Of a stretch of DNA of 64,000 nucleotides, positions 16,923-25,949 are shown in pieces. Origin of the DNA: 62-47 sp044463945 (GTDB lineage: Bacteria; Pseudomonadota; Alphaproteobacteria; Rhizobiales; Xanthobacteraceae); NCBI GenBank assembly GCA_044463945.1, contig JBIQLW010000020.1:1-64000 (forward strand), in the 5' to 3' direction. A program made the translations under genes and the position numbers. Under the pieces are notes generated by a model. The model was not told the origin of the DNA. It searched no databases and saw nothing but the letters and a program-made list of their open reading frames with translations. Numbering within the stretch: position 1 is the stretch's first letter; every line of letters starts with the position of its first letter.

Positions 16923-19316
16923 TCAGAACCGCATGGAAACGCCCGCATAGACGCCCATGCCTTCGCCGGGCTTCACCAGCGGCGAGCGCGACGGCGTATA
17001 GCTGAACGGTGGCGGTCCGGGATTTTGCGTGACCGGCACGCTCGGGCTGGGGGCGAAGTCTGCCGCATAAGCCACGTTGGTGAGGTTGCGGCCTTCGACG
17101 AACACCGACCAGGATTTGTCGGGCACCTGCCAGCCGACCTTGGCGCCCAGCAGCGTGTAGCTCGGCACGACGAACGCATCGCCGCCCGATCCATCATAGG
17201 TGGTCCGACGTTCGCTCAGGTGGCGGACGTTGACCGAACCGAAGAAGCCGGACGGATGACGATAGCCGAGTTCGCCATAGAGCTGATGCGCCGGGATCAC
17301 CGGCATCCGGTTGTTGCCGAAGACCGGATCGTTATCGAAACGGAAGTCCGTGTAGTTCCAGACGGCGTTGGCGTAGATCCAGTCACCGCTCTGGAACACA
17401 TCGACGAACGGCTTTGTCTGCACCCCGAGTTCGATGCCGTTGTGAACGGTGCGGTCGGCATTGAAGGCAACGGTGTTGGACGACGTGCAGCCGGCGCTGA
17501 TCTCGGTCGCGCACCGGGTCAAAATCTCGTTGCGCAACCGCATGTGATAGAAGGTGACGTCGTATTTGAAGCGTTCCCAGCCGCCGCGGATGCCGGCTTC
17601 CCAGGTCCATGCCGATTGCGCCTCAAGTTGCGGGACTCGCCCACGGCCGGTATCCACCGCAAACACATTGGCGAAATCCGCGCCGCCCGGCACTTCATAG
17701 CTGCGCGTGACGTTGGCGAACAGGAAGTGGTTGCGCGTGTACTCCCAGTTGACGCCGAGCTTCGGGTTCAACGCCTGGAAATCGCGATCATATTGCAGCA
17801 AGGCATTTGCACGGCCCGGCTGCGGAATGGCGGTCGGACCGGTCGGAGGCACCACAGGCACTGCTCCGCCTCGGTAGTGATCATCGAGGACGCGCGTCGT
17901 GAAGACGCCTTGCAGTCCGCCGAATAGACGGACATGCGGTAGAATCTCGACAGCGCCCTCGGCGTAGCTTTCTACGAGCCAGGACGAGAACGTCCAATCG
18001 TAGATCTGCTGTCCTTTTGCCGTGCCCTGATTGAGATGCCGGAAGCGGTCGAAATCGCCGTCGGTGTAACCGGCCCGGATGCCGGCCACGAGTTCGGTCG
18101 GCAGGCCCGCAAGCGAGGTCTTGTGCTCGACGCGTCCCGAAACGCCCATGTCGCGCCAGCCGTAATCGATGATGCCCGCCATCGGCACTGGCAGATGGTC
18201 CAGCGCCGTGTTGAGGAAATAGCTGCCAAGTTCGTAGGTCGTGTCGCCGTCGCGGATCGTGGTGCGATTGGCAATGCGCTGGTAATCGAAGTTGAGCCGC
18301 GCATTAAAACGCGTCCCCCACCCGACCGTGCCACGCCGCTGGCTTTCCAACTGATCGAGTGGAACGGAGTCACCCATGTCCATCCGGGTCTTGCCGACGG
18401 CAAAGAAGGTGCGGCTTTCGATATTGGGCGTGATCTGCCAGCCGACATTGCCGCTGAAGCGGGTATTCTCCTCGCCGGTGTGGATCTGATAGCCGTCCTT
18501 CTTGAAGTAGTTGCCTTGCAGATACCAGTCGAACGGGCCCTTGACGCCGCCATTCTCGATCTGCGTCTGCAAGGTGCCGAAGCTTCCGCCGAACACGCTG
18601 AGACCGGTGCCGGGCGCGGTGCGTCCGGTCTTCGAAACGAAGTTGAGCGCACCGCCGGTTGCGATTGCGCCGTAGCGCAGGCTGTTGCCGCCGCGATAGA
18701 CCTCCACATAGTCGGTCGCCAGCGGATCGATCAGCGCATTGGTGAAGCCGCTCTCGGTACGGCCCAGCGGAAAGCCGTCGAGATTGGCGCGAATACCGCG
18801 GCCATTGCGCGAGCCGTCATTGGCGATGTCGCTGCCGCGCATCGAGATGAAGGAGCCGCCCTCGGCGATGAATACGCCGGGCGTCTGCTTGAACACGTCG
18901 CCGAGGTCAGTCAGCCGGCCCGGATCGCGCTCGGTGACGGACACGACTGTTTCCGCGCCGGGACGGCGCTCGAAGCGCTGCTGCTGCGCCTCAAACGGCG
19001 GCGGATTGACGCTGATTTCAGCCGAAGCGGGCTCAGAAGGACCGGCCGGGCGCGCCACCGCGCCAGGTGCCGGTGCGGGACGGCGGTTACGCGGGCTCGT
19101 CACCGTGATGGTTTCCAGCAGCACCGTATCGTCACTTGAGCTGGTCGATCTGTCCTGCGCGCCGGCGCCTCCCGCCATCAAGGCGATCGCAGCGCTCGAA
19201 AGTAGCGACATTCGCAAGATGCGCGCGGATTGGCTTGTCCGGGTCGCCGGTGTGCCCGTCCCCATCTCCGTCTCGTCCTCAAGCTGCTGTTTTCCAATCG
19301 TTTTCCCCGTACGCAT
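16923..19316 (-). CDS. TonB-dependent outer-membrane receptor
   Basis: Outer-membrane gated beta-barrel transporter, about 797 residues. A signal-like region ends near GGAGAQ, with a TonB box-like LLETITVTS next. A plug domain follows (LGDVFKQTPGVFI, RGIRANLDGFPLGR, VEVYRGGNSLRYGAIATGGALNF) and then a barrel ending in an aromatic residue (VSMRF). The nearest ATG to the Zur-like box that keeps the frame is at 19316; MGTGTPATR at 19265 is a plausible shorter start. It heads the operon with the chelatase (86 bp gap) and the ExbB/DUF2149 pair. The ligand is likely a metal complex such as haem, a zinc tetrapyrrole or a metallophore (inference). Confidence 0.92.
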   Translation of the reverse strand: MRTGKTIGKQQLEDETEMGTGTPATRTSQSARILRMSLLSSAAIALMAGGAGAQDRSTSSSDDTVLLETITVTSPRNRRPAPAPGAVARPAGPSEPASAEISVNPPPFEAQQQRFERRPGAETVVSVTERDPGRLTDLGDVFKQTPGVFIAEGGSFISMRGSDIANDGSRNGRGIRANLDGFPLGRTESGFTNALIDPLATDYVEVYRGGNSLRYGAIATGGALNFVSKTGRTAPGTGLSVFGGSFGTLQTQIENGGVKGPFDWYLQGNYFKKDGYQIHTGEENTRFSGNVGWQITPNIESRTFFAVGKTRMDMGDSVPLDQLESQRRGTVGWGTRFNARLNFDYQRIANRTTIRDGDTTYELGSYFLNTALDHLPVPMAGIIDYGWRDMGVSGRVEHKTSLAGLPTELVAGIRAGYTDGDFDRFRHLNQGTAKGQQIYDWTFSSWLVESYAEGAVEILPHVRLFGGLQGVFTTRVLDDHYRGGAVPVVPPTGPTAIPQPGRANALLQYDRDFQALNPKLGVNWEYTRNHFLFANVTRSYEVPGGADFANVFAVDTGRGRVPQLEAQSAWTWEAGIRGGWERFKYDVTFYHMRLRNEILTRCATEISAGCTSSNTVAFNADRTVHNGIELGVQTKPFVDVFQSGDWIYANAVWNYTDFRFDNDPVFGNNRMPVIPAHQLYGELGYRHPSGFFGSVNVRHLSERRTTYDGSGGDAFVVPSYTLLGAKVGWQVPDKSWSVFVEGRNLTNVAYAADFAPSPSVPVTQNPGPPPFSYTPSRSPLVKPGEGMGVYAGVSMRF

Positions 19317-19350
19317 CGATCCCAGCCTTCCCGACAAACCTAGAATGAAT

Positions 19351-19368
19351 GTAATGTTATAACATCAC
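19351..19368. promoter_or_regulatory. zur box: Zur-like box between receptor and monooxygenase genes
   Basis: GTAATGTTATAACATCAC has a perfect 12-bp palindromic core (ATGTTATAACAT) and is symmetric over 18 bp except for one pair. This is very close to the zinc-uptake regulator site of Rhizobiales as I recall it. It lies 35 bp upstream of the receptor start and 130 bp upstream of the divergent monooxygenase. Regulation by zinc is inferred; no zur gene is in the window. Confidence 0.65.
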
Positions 19369-19497
19369 ATATTCAGCTAGCGTTTTGGGTAGCAACATGT
19401 CAACAACCTCGATGTCCCTCTGCCCAAGTTTGCGTGGAACGGGATGCCGAGTTTGTTCGCTGCAACGAGCAGCAATGCGCCATGGAGTTCTTGAGAG

Positions 19498-20880
19498 GTG
19501 GCCAATCAGACCTGCTGCATTGTTGGCGCCGGCCCTGCCGGGCTCATGCTGAGCTTGTTGCTCGCGCGCGCAGGCGTCGAGGTGACGGTCCTGGAAAAAC
19601 ATGGCGACTTCCTGCGCGACTTCCGCGGCGACACGGTCCATCCCTCGACCCTCGAGGTAATGCACCAACTCGGCTTGCTCGATGGGCTTCTGAAACTGCC
19701 GCACACACAAGCGCCAAGGCTTCATGCCGAGATCGGCGGCAAAGACATCACGCTCGCGGATTTCTCACGCCTGCCAACGAAATGCCGCTTCATCGCGTTC
19801 ATGCCGCAATGGGACTTCCTCAACTATGTCGCGCAGGAAGCGGCCCGCTTCCCGAATTTCAGCCTTGTCATGCAAGCGACGGTGACAAGTTTGCTCGAAG
19901 AAGGCGGGCGGATCACAGGCGTTCGCGCTGCGACGCCGGATGGCGAAATGACGATCAGATCGGCTCTGGTCGTTGGCGCAGACGGGCGCAATTCAGTCGT
20001 GCGCGAGAAGGCAGGCTTCGAGATCGAGCGCTTTGGAAGCCCGCGCGACGTGCTGTGGATGCGGCTCTCGCACAAGTCCGATGACCCGCCCTACGTCATG
20101 GGTCACGGCGGACCGCGGCAAGGCTTCGTCATGGTCGACCGAGGCGATTATTGGCAATGCGGCTACGTCGTGCGGAAAGGCTCGTTCGACGATGTGAAGG
20201 CGGCTGGGCTCGATGCGTTCCGCTCCACTGTCGCCGCAATCTCGCCGCTGCCGCCGGAGCGCATGGAGGAAGTGCGCTCGTGGGACGACGTCCATCTGCT
20301 CAGCGTGCGCATCGATCGGCTGAAACGCTGGTGGCGGCCGGGCCTTCTCTGCATCGGCGATGCGGCGCATGCGATGTCACCGATCGGCGGATTTGGCGTC
20401 AATCTTGCGATACAGGATGCGGTCGCAACTGCGAATATCCTCGCCGAACCGCTGCGCAACGGAACGCTCGCGGACAAGCATCTGGCCGCCGTGGAAGCGC
20501 GTCGGTCCTTCCCGACGAAGGCGACGCAAAAACTGCAACTGATGATGCAGCGCGACCGCAGCAAGCGCGAAGCGGATGAGAGACGGCGTGAAGGACCGCC
20601 CGCCTTCATGCGCCACATCGCACGGTGGCCTGTTCTTTCTCATCTCGCAGGCCGGCTCGTGGGGCTCGGCTTCAGATCCGAACGTGTGCGCTCGTCAGGT
20701 CCAGGCGAACGTAAGGGAGAGCACGAGACGCACGAGCGGTTTCGTCCTGCTGATGTCGGACGGCGGCACCACGAGATAGAGCGTCGTCGGCTTTTCGCCC
20801 GACACGAGATCACTGATGCGCCAATCGCAACGGGCTGTGACGGCGGCGACAACAGGATCGGGATACAGCCCAAGAAATGA
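19498..20880 (+). CDS. FAD-dependent monooxygenase, 3' end rearranged
   Basis: PHBH/UbiH-like flavoprotein monooxygenase. Visible are the FAD dinucleotide motif CCIVGAGPAGLMLSLLLARAG at the N-terminus, the DG motif VVGADGRNSVVRE (about 159-171) and the GD motif LLCIGDAAHAMSPIGGFGVN (about 283-302). The start is GTG 19498 after GAGAG. Family-like sequence ends at VGLGFRSERVRS (about residue 400, nt 20697). The remaining 60 residues are the antisense of a traG fragment, so the original stop was lost at a recombination junction. The core is intact and may still be active. It diverges from the TonB receptor across the Zur-like box. Substrate unknown. Confidence 0.8.
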   Translation: MANQTCCIVGAGPAGLMLSLLLARAGVEVTVLEKHGDFLRDFRGDTVHPSTLEVMHQLGLLDGLLKLPHTQAPRLHAEIGGKDITLADFSRLPTKCRFIAFMPQWDFLNYVAQEAARFPNFSLVMQATVTSLLEEGGRITGVRAATPDGEMTIRSALVVGADGRNSVVREKAGFEIERFGSPRDVLWMRLSHKSDDPPYVMGHGGPRQGFVMVDRGDYWQCGYVVRKGSFDDVKAAGLDAFRSTVAAISPLPPERMEEVRSWDDVHLLSVRIDRLKRWWRPGLLCIGDAAHAMSPIGGFGVNLAIQDAVATANILAEPLRNGTLADKHLAAVEARRSFPTKATQKLQLMMQRDRSKREADERRREGPPAFMRHIARWPVLSHLAGRLVGLGFRSERVRSSGPGERKGEHETHERFRPADVGRRHHEIERRRLFARHEITDAPIATGCDGGDNRIGIQPKK

Positions 20881-21802
20881 CATGGCGGTCGACAGCACGC
20901 CCGACCGTTCGTTGTCGCTCTTGTTGAGCAGTTCCCGCGCCGCACTGGCAATGACGGGATGCGGCCCCTTCTCGCCGAGATGCGGCGTCATCATCATGGC
21001 GTGCAATGTCGCATCGATCCGCCGGCGCGGGTCCGATAGAAAGGCCGCGACGCCGGCGAGTGTCTTGTCTTTCTCAGCGTAAAGGACATGGAGGATCGCG
21101 CCGACCAAAAGCGAATGAGACGTCTTTTCCCAATGGTCGCGCTTTTCCAATGAGCCTTCCGGATCGACCAGCACGTCGGCGACGTTCTGGACGTCCCTCA
21201 CCTCCCATTCGCCTTTGCGCACCTCCAACAGCGGATTGTAGGCGGCGGAGTTTGCGTTGGTGGGATCGAACAACAATACGCGGCCGAACCGCGCGCGAAA
21301 GCCCGCGCCGGGCCATGTCAGCAGCGTCGGCACCACAAGGCCGACGCCTTTGCCGCTTCGCGTCGGCGCGAAGCAAAGCACATGCTCGGCACCGTCATGG
21401 CGCAGATAGTCGCGATCAAGTTTACCGAGCACGACGCCGTCGTCACCAAGAAGGCCCGCGGCTTTGATCTCATCCGGCCCGGCCCAACGGGCGGAGCCGA
21501 AGGTGTTCACGTCCTTGGCCTCGCGCCCCCCGGTAGATCGACATGAGGATGGCGGTGGCGATCGCAACGAGGCTGCCCGAGGCGGCAATCCCCGCGTCCT
21601 CCAGAAAGACGTGCGGCGCATAGGCATCGTAGAAGAACCACCACCACAGAAAGGCCGGCGGCGGATAGACCGGCCAACCGGCAAGCGCGAACCAGGGCGC
21701 GCCGAGTTGCGGCTGAAAGCCGAGCCGCCATGCGATCCACTGGGTCGCGATCCAGACCGCGAGCAGCACGATCGCGAACACGACGGCGATCTGACCCCAC
21801 AT
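20698..21802 (-). pseudogene. traG: traG/virD4 coupling protein, frameshifted and truncated
   Basis: Remnant of a type IV secretion coupling ATPase. The N-terminal part from ATG 21802 (MWGQIAVVFAIVLLAVWI...) gives membrane helices. At a G6 run (C6 on the plus strand, 21526-21531) the frame shifts; with one G fewer it reads SIYRGREAKDVN and joins the second frame. That frame holds the Walker A motif FAPTRSGKGVGLVVPTLL and YLVVPPSDISRTKPLVRLVL. The C-terminal third is missing at the junction with the monooxygenase gene. It shows that a conjugative element was once here. Confidence 0.88.
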
Positions 21803-22211
21803 GACGCGGCTGGCGGACACAGCGCACAACCTTCCCTGCGCATTGCGATGCTGCGAAGAAGGGCAACGCGAATCGAGATTGCAATGGCGTGGCGACCGCA
21901 GTTCGTAATGAAGCGAAAGACAGCGGAAAAATACTTGCGGGATACGGTGTTTCGCTCGATTCTTTCGACATGCGTCACAATACGAATCCACCAACAGGCA
22001 GTTGTCAGCGGATCAACAAGGATCGCTTCTCCCCGTGCTAGCGATGCTCCCACGCGCGAGCACGAGCTTAGAATCAATCTCATCCTACATGCTGCCCAAA
22101 TCTGGAAAATGGGCTAAAAATGCACCATCTCCGCACGGCCATCTCAGCTATCTCGCGTGAATCCGAGCCGTCGCATCGGCCGGCGGACGCGATCGCAACG
22201 AGGAGGTCAAC
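21803..22211. other. Intergenic, no gene seen
   Basis: This 409-bp stretch separates the traG remnant from the nuclease-like gene. It is less GC-rich than its surroundings. Short frames exist on both strands but none has coding character that I can support. Confidence 0.4.
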
Positions 22212-23810
22212 GTGCTCCCGAGGAATGCCGGTTCACCCTGGACTCTCGAAGAGGAGGAGCGCCTCTACGCCGAGACGGGCAATGGCATATCCGTAGCCGA
22301 CATCGCCGCGGACCACGGCCGGACAGACGGAGCCATCACATCCCGCCAACGGTTGATGGGCCTCAGGAATGAAACGGGCGAGTTGATCTCGCCAATGCCG
22401 CAATTCCAATCCGCCCTGCGCAGCAAGGGTGAGCGCGAATCCGCCCCGTCCACGGGACGAAAAAAACGCCGAAAGCGTGGCTCCTCCAGCGTATTACGCG
22501 CGGCGGGAGGAGCACGCCGCGAATCTCAAGCAACCATCCAGCCAACGGAGTCCCCTGTCTGGCCGGCGGATTTTCCCCGGAATGGCAACTGGATCGAGAA
22601 ACTTTGGCACGCGCTCTATTGTGATGCGGAGGCGGTGTTACGGGATGGTTCCCGACCGGAGAAGATGGCCGAGCGCGCGCTCGACATCGCCCTCACCCGC
22701 CTCACCCCGGCCGCCGACTACCATCCCGCAGCAACGCTCGAAGAGCTGGGCGCGAAATATGGCGTCGTCAGAGAACGCATACGGCAAATCCAGATCAAGG
22801 TGGTCCGGCGGCTCGCAGGACACGTCCGACAAGAGAAGAGCCTTACGGCGCGCGTCTTGAAAGAGATGGCGGACGACATCCCGGAGGATCAGGAGCAAGC
22901 ACGGCTGTCATGGTTCGCAACCGAACTTGCGAGGCATGGTTGCCGCACGGCATTCACGGAATTCGTCTTCATGGCCTTCCTCGGACGCCGCGCCCTTCCC
23001 CCGAAAGAAGCTCGGCGGCTGGTCGAACAGGCGATCCCGTCGATCCGCCGGATGAGACGCGCCGAGGCATCTGAGCGGCACCGACGCGATGCGAGCGGAG
23101 AACTGTCGGAGCAGGCCCGCAAGGCGAACACCTTCGTGCTCGGCATCCTGAAGAAGGCCGTCTGGCCGGGCCGGCTGAACGGGCAGCCTCTCGATCTGTC
23201 TGGCTTTCCGCCGCTTCGCGATTGCCGATACGAGCAACCCTATTATTCCAAGACGCTGCAACGCCTCGTCCAATTCGACAGCATGGGGGAGCGGCGGCTG
23301 ATCCAGGCGCTGGATGTGTGTACGGTCGTGACTGAATTTACCGAACAGCCTCTGAAAATCGACTACCGACTCGACGACAGGAATCGCACCTACATTCCCG
23401 ACCTGCTGGTCAGGACCGACACGGATCTTTTCTTTGTCATCGAAATCAAGGCGCGGCAGCAACTGGCCGATCGTGAGACGCTTGCCAAGGCGGAGGCCGC
23501 TCGGCGCCATCTCGGGGCACGCGGCATCGGATATTGTCTCACCGACAAGAACGGGTTCGGCCTGGACGACTTGCGCGCATTGGAACCGAGCGACGAATTC
23601 CGGCGACGGCTGGAACAACTTCTGCGGCGAACCAGAATCGTTCAGCGCGAGATATTCGAGCAAACGTTCGGCCATGAAGGCCAGCAATGGGCTTATGACC
23701 AGTTGCAGAGCATCGTGTTGCGAGAAGGCTTACGCTACGAGACCTCCATGATCGACCATCCGCAGATTCCCAATCGCAATATCTTCAATTTCCGGCTTCG
23801 CACTGGATAG
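22212..23810 (+). CDS. Sigma-region-4-like HTH protein with PD-(D/E)XK nuclease-like domain
   Basis: Protein of 532 residues from a GTG start. Residues 9-52 (WTLEEEERLYAE...) look like a Myb/SANT-type helix-turn-helix. A charged linker follows. Around residue 175-200, TLEELGAKYGVVRERIRQIQ is strikingly like the promoter-recognition helix of sigma-70 region 4. Residues about 355-450 contain FDSMGERRLIQAL, YIPDLLV and FVIEIKARQQL, the E...D...ExK arrangement of PD-(D/E)XK nucleases such as TnsA. The C-terminus (about 460-532) is uncharacterised. I do not recognise a named family. The gene is alone, inside the island. A site-specific nuclease of a mobile or defence element is possible. Confidence 0.7.
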   Translation: MLPRNAGSPWTLEEEERLYAETGNGISVADIAADHGRTDGAITSRQRLMGLRNETGELISPMPQFQSALRSKGERESAPSTGRKKRRKRGSSSVLRAAGGARRESQATIQPTESPVWPADFPRNGNWIEKLWHALYCDAEAVLRDGSRPEKMAERALDIALTRLTPAADYHPAATLEELGAKYGVVRERIRQIQIKVVRRLAGHVRQEKSLTARVLKEMADDIPEDQEQARLSWFATELARHGCRTAFTEFVFMAFLGRRALPPKEARRLVEQAIPSIRRMRRAEASERHRRDASGELSEQARKANTFVLGILKKAVWPGRLNGQPLDLSGFPPLRDCRYEQPYYSKTLQRLVQFDSMGERRLIQALDVCTVVTEFTEQPLKIDYRLDDRNRTYIPDLLVRTDTDLFFVIEIKARQQLADRETLAKAEAARRHLGARGIGYCLTDKNGFGLDDLRALEPSDEFRRRLEQLLRRTRIVQREIFEQTFGHEGQQWAYDQLQSIVLREGLRYETSMIDHPQIPNRNIFNFRLRTG

Positions 23811-23885
23811 AAGCGATACGATACCTGTCTGGGATATGCCCCCAGCCGCACTGATCGCGACGACTTTCGGGAGTGATGTTGTGCT

Positions 23886-24454
23886 ATGAGCATGATCTTC
23901 CAGACCATCCTCGTCATCGTGGCACTAGTGCTGCTGTTCCGGCTGATGATCTGGTTCGTGCCGGTTCTGGCCGGGATCGGACTCGGCTGGCTGGCCTACG
24001 GACATGGCGCAGGTGACCTGGTCGCACTCGGCGTGACGGTGTTCGGCGGGGTTGCGGCGTTCGTGTTGCTGTTCGCGACCATCTCCGCGCGCAGGCCGAC
24101 GCTGCGATGGATCGGGATGGTCATTTATCTCGTGCCGCCGATGTGGGCTGGCGCGATCGCGACGCGCGCGATGGCGATCCAGACCGGGGCAGAAGGCGCA
24201 TTCTGGTCGCTGCTCGCCGGGGGGGGGTCGGGGCGATCCTGTTCGGGCTGATGGCCTATGCGCGGTTGCCGGCGATGATCGAACAACTCGCGCAGTTCTG
24301 GCCGAAGCCGCAGCCTGAACCGCAGCCAATGCCTCGGCCGCCGCCGAAAATGGAGGAGTCGGAGCCGAAAGTGATCTACTATCAGCCGATGCCACCGCCG
24401 CGACCAAAGCTCAGGGACGGCCGCGGCGACGACGACAGGATTATCGATCTCTAG
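23886..24454 (+). pseudogene. Small membrane protein gene split by a G9 frameshift
   Basis: From ATG 23886 the product has about five hydrophobic segments (for example ILVIVALVLLFRLMIWFV), then reads into a run of nine G (24219-24227). With ten G the frame would continue as LAGGGVGAILFGLMAYARL and end in a Pro-rich, charged tail (PKPQPEPQPMPRPPPK ... DRIIDL) at 24454. As read, the first frame stops at 24251. This may be a true mutation, a phase-variable tract or a sequencing error. Function unknown; it probably belonged to the conjugative element. Confidence 0.7.
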
Positions 24455-24556
24455 CGGCGGAGGTCGCACGCGGCACAATCTCGACGCGCGGCGGATCAAA
24501 ATCGATGGCCGACAGGCCGGGCATCGCGAGAGAGTCCGCGAGGCTGCGGCGCACTG

Positions 24557-24934
24557 AACACGGCCATTGATGCGGAGCGTCTCGCCAATCGTAGGAATCA
24601 GGCTCACCGCGCCAAACCCGTTTCCCTCCCGAGCAACTTCAGGGCGATCAAGAGACGCTTTGCTCAATCGTATCGTTGAGGCATCTACAACGTTGATGAA
24701 GCCGGGCTGATCGCCCGCAAGCGTGATGTCGACGTCGTCAGCCGATGCAAGGCCAACGATCATCAGGGGCGATGCCGCAAGCCAACGAGTTGCTCCCGCA
24801 TCGAGATGATCGATCACCTTCAGGTGCATCGGCCCTGGCGTCTTGCCGATACAGGATTCCAGTCCTGTGATGCTTGTGATCTCACCGTCCATCATGACAA
24901 CGTAGCTAATTATGCCTTTGGCGACCGACGACAT
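24557..24934 (-). pseudogene. PNPOx-like flavoprotein fragment
   Basis: About 126 residues from MSSVAKGIISYVV through CIGKTPGPMHLKVIDHLD, a signature of pyridoxamine-5'-phosphate-oxidase-like (MSMEG_1061-type) proteins, to IGETLRINGRV. The C-terminal third of the family is missing; after 24557 the sequence changes character. In 24455-24556 another minus frame reads MPGLSAIDFDPPRVEIVPR, apparently the tail of a different gene. The coding strand faces the split membrane gene. Confidence 0.65.
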
Positions 24935-25235
24935 GGTGGAACCAGTCGTCCAGCAACGTCTTCTCATAGGTGTAGCGATCGCTGGACAACCGCGCTGACG
25001 GATTCATCTGATAATTGATGCCCGTCAAAGTCTCTTCGTCGCTCCGTGCTCGCTTGCTTTTTTCGGTCAGCACATATCTGATATTGATGCTGGGTGTGAC
25101 GTCGCGCATAATTCTGACATCGGAGAAATTGCGCCGCCACGGTTCATTGAGGTGACCGATTAGAGCGATATCGATTCCACGGCTTCGCGCAACGAGACGC
25201 GATATCCGTCCGCCATAGGCGGTTGCGGCTGGCAT
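24906..25235 (-). pseudogene. DUF3016 C-terminal fragment
   Basis: The stretch LNEPWRRNFSDVRIMRD ... SINIRYVLTEKSKRARSDEE ... YEKTLLDDWF matches the C-terminal half of DUF3016 proteins, which end in a conserved LLDDWF. The N-terminal half and signal peptide are missing and replaced by unrelated residues. Its end overlaps the start of the PNPOx-like fragment by about 29 nt. Confidence 0.55.
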
Positions 25236-25241
25236 CCGACC

Positions 25242-25562
25242 TCACGCCCGGCCAGCAATCTGCGCAACGCGCAGATCGGACTGTAGGATTGCCTGCGTGG
25301 TCGAAGCCAGCGCTGTCTGGAGGATTTCGATGTCGACGGAAGGATCCGGCTGCCAGCCGCAGGGACACGCGCCGTCGCGATGCTCGTCGGCAACTTCCTT
25401 GTAAATCGATCCGACCGCCGCCGCCGCTAGCCTCATTACTGTCATCGGAGGAAGGCAACTGGCGTGCAACGCGTTACAGAAGGCAGCCATGATCGCGCGG
25501 TGAAGTTCGATGCGGACAACTTCAGCCTCAGGGGTCAACGGCATGGTTATTCGCACCTTCAC
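25242..25562 (-). CDS. Hypothetical protein, 106 aa
   Basis: Reads MKVRITMPLTPEAEVVRIEL at the start, with a Cys-containing stretch DGACPCGWQPDPSVDIEIL (about 64-82). It is mostly helical and has no membrane segment. Codon use is coding-like. I do not recognise a functional family. Similar proteins are, I believe, found in accessory regions of Bradyrhizobium relatives. It lies directly upstream of the DUF3016 fragment on the same strand. Confidence 0.5.
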   Translation of the reverse strand: MKVRITMPLTPEAEVVRIELHRAIMAAFCNALHASCLPPMTVMRLAAAAVGSIYKEVADEHRDGACPCGWQPDPSVDIEILQTALASTTQAILQSDLRVAQIAGRA

Positions 25563-25748
25563 TCTCGCTGGCTGGATGCAAACCTGCTCGGAATGATCCG
25601 ATCCTAGACAGCCTCATGCTGATGAGTGACAGATACGCTGGGATAACGAGCCCATCAAGTTATTGTTTTCGCGAAGTAATTTGAATAATTCCAGGCTATC
25701 GAAATGGGCGCAGCAGCAACTCGCTCAAATCGACGGAAGCTTATGAAG

Positions 25749-25949
25749 TCACGTTGCTTTTCCGGACTTTCGCGAATGCCAAGTGGCGATGAACCGCCCG
25801 ATCATCCGTGATGCGGCCTTGGCCGGATCTGGCACGGCCTGCCCGCTCTCGCTCCCGATCGCTTCGGCAAGCGAGTTGCTCAATACCCGAATGATCTCAT
25901 GCCCATACAAGAGAGCGATGCAGTTGCGCGCCAGCAGGTTTGGAAGCGG
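25749..25949 (-). pseudogene. C-terminal gene fragment in a gene-poor stretch
   Basis: The 620 bp from 25563 to 26183 hold no complete gene. On the minus strand a 66-codon open stretch reads NLLARNCIALLYGHEIIRVL ... MIGRFIATWHSRKSGKAT and ends in TGA. A stop codon lies immediately upstream and there is no start codon, so this is probably the tail of a lost gene. The family is not recognised. Confidence 0.4.

Noticed and set aside
19369..19497. Cobalamin riboswitch upstream of the TonB receptor
   Set aside because: No B12-box-like sequence or fitting folds were seen. The only clear signal is the Zur-like palindrome.
24125..24556. Extension of the PNPOx-like fragment to a 280-residue protein
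   Set aside because: Beyond 24557 the frame leaves the family and runs antisense to the membrane protein gene.
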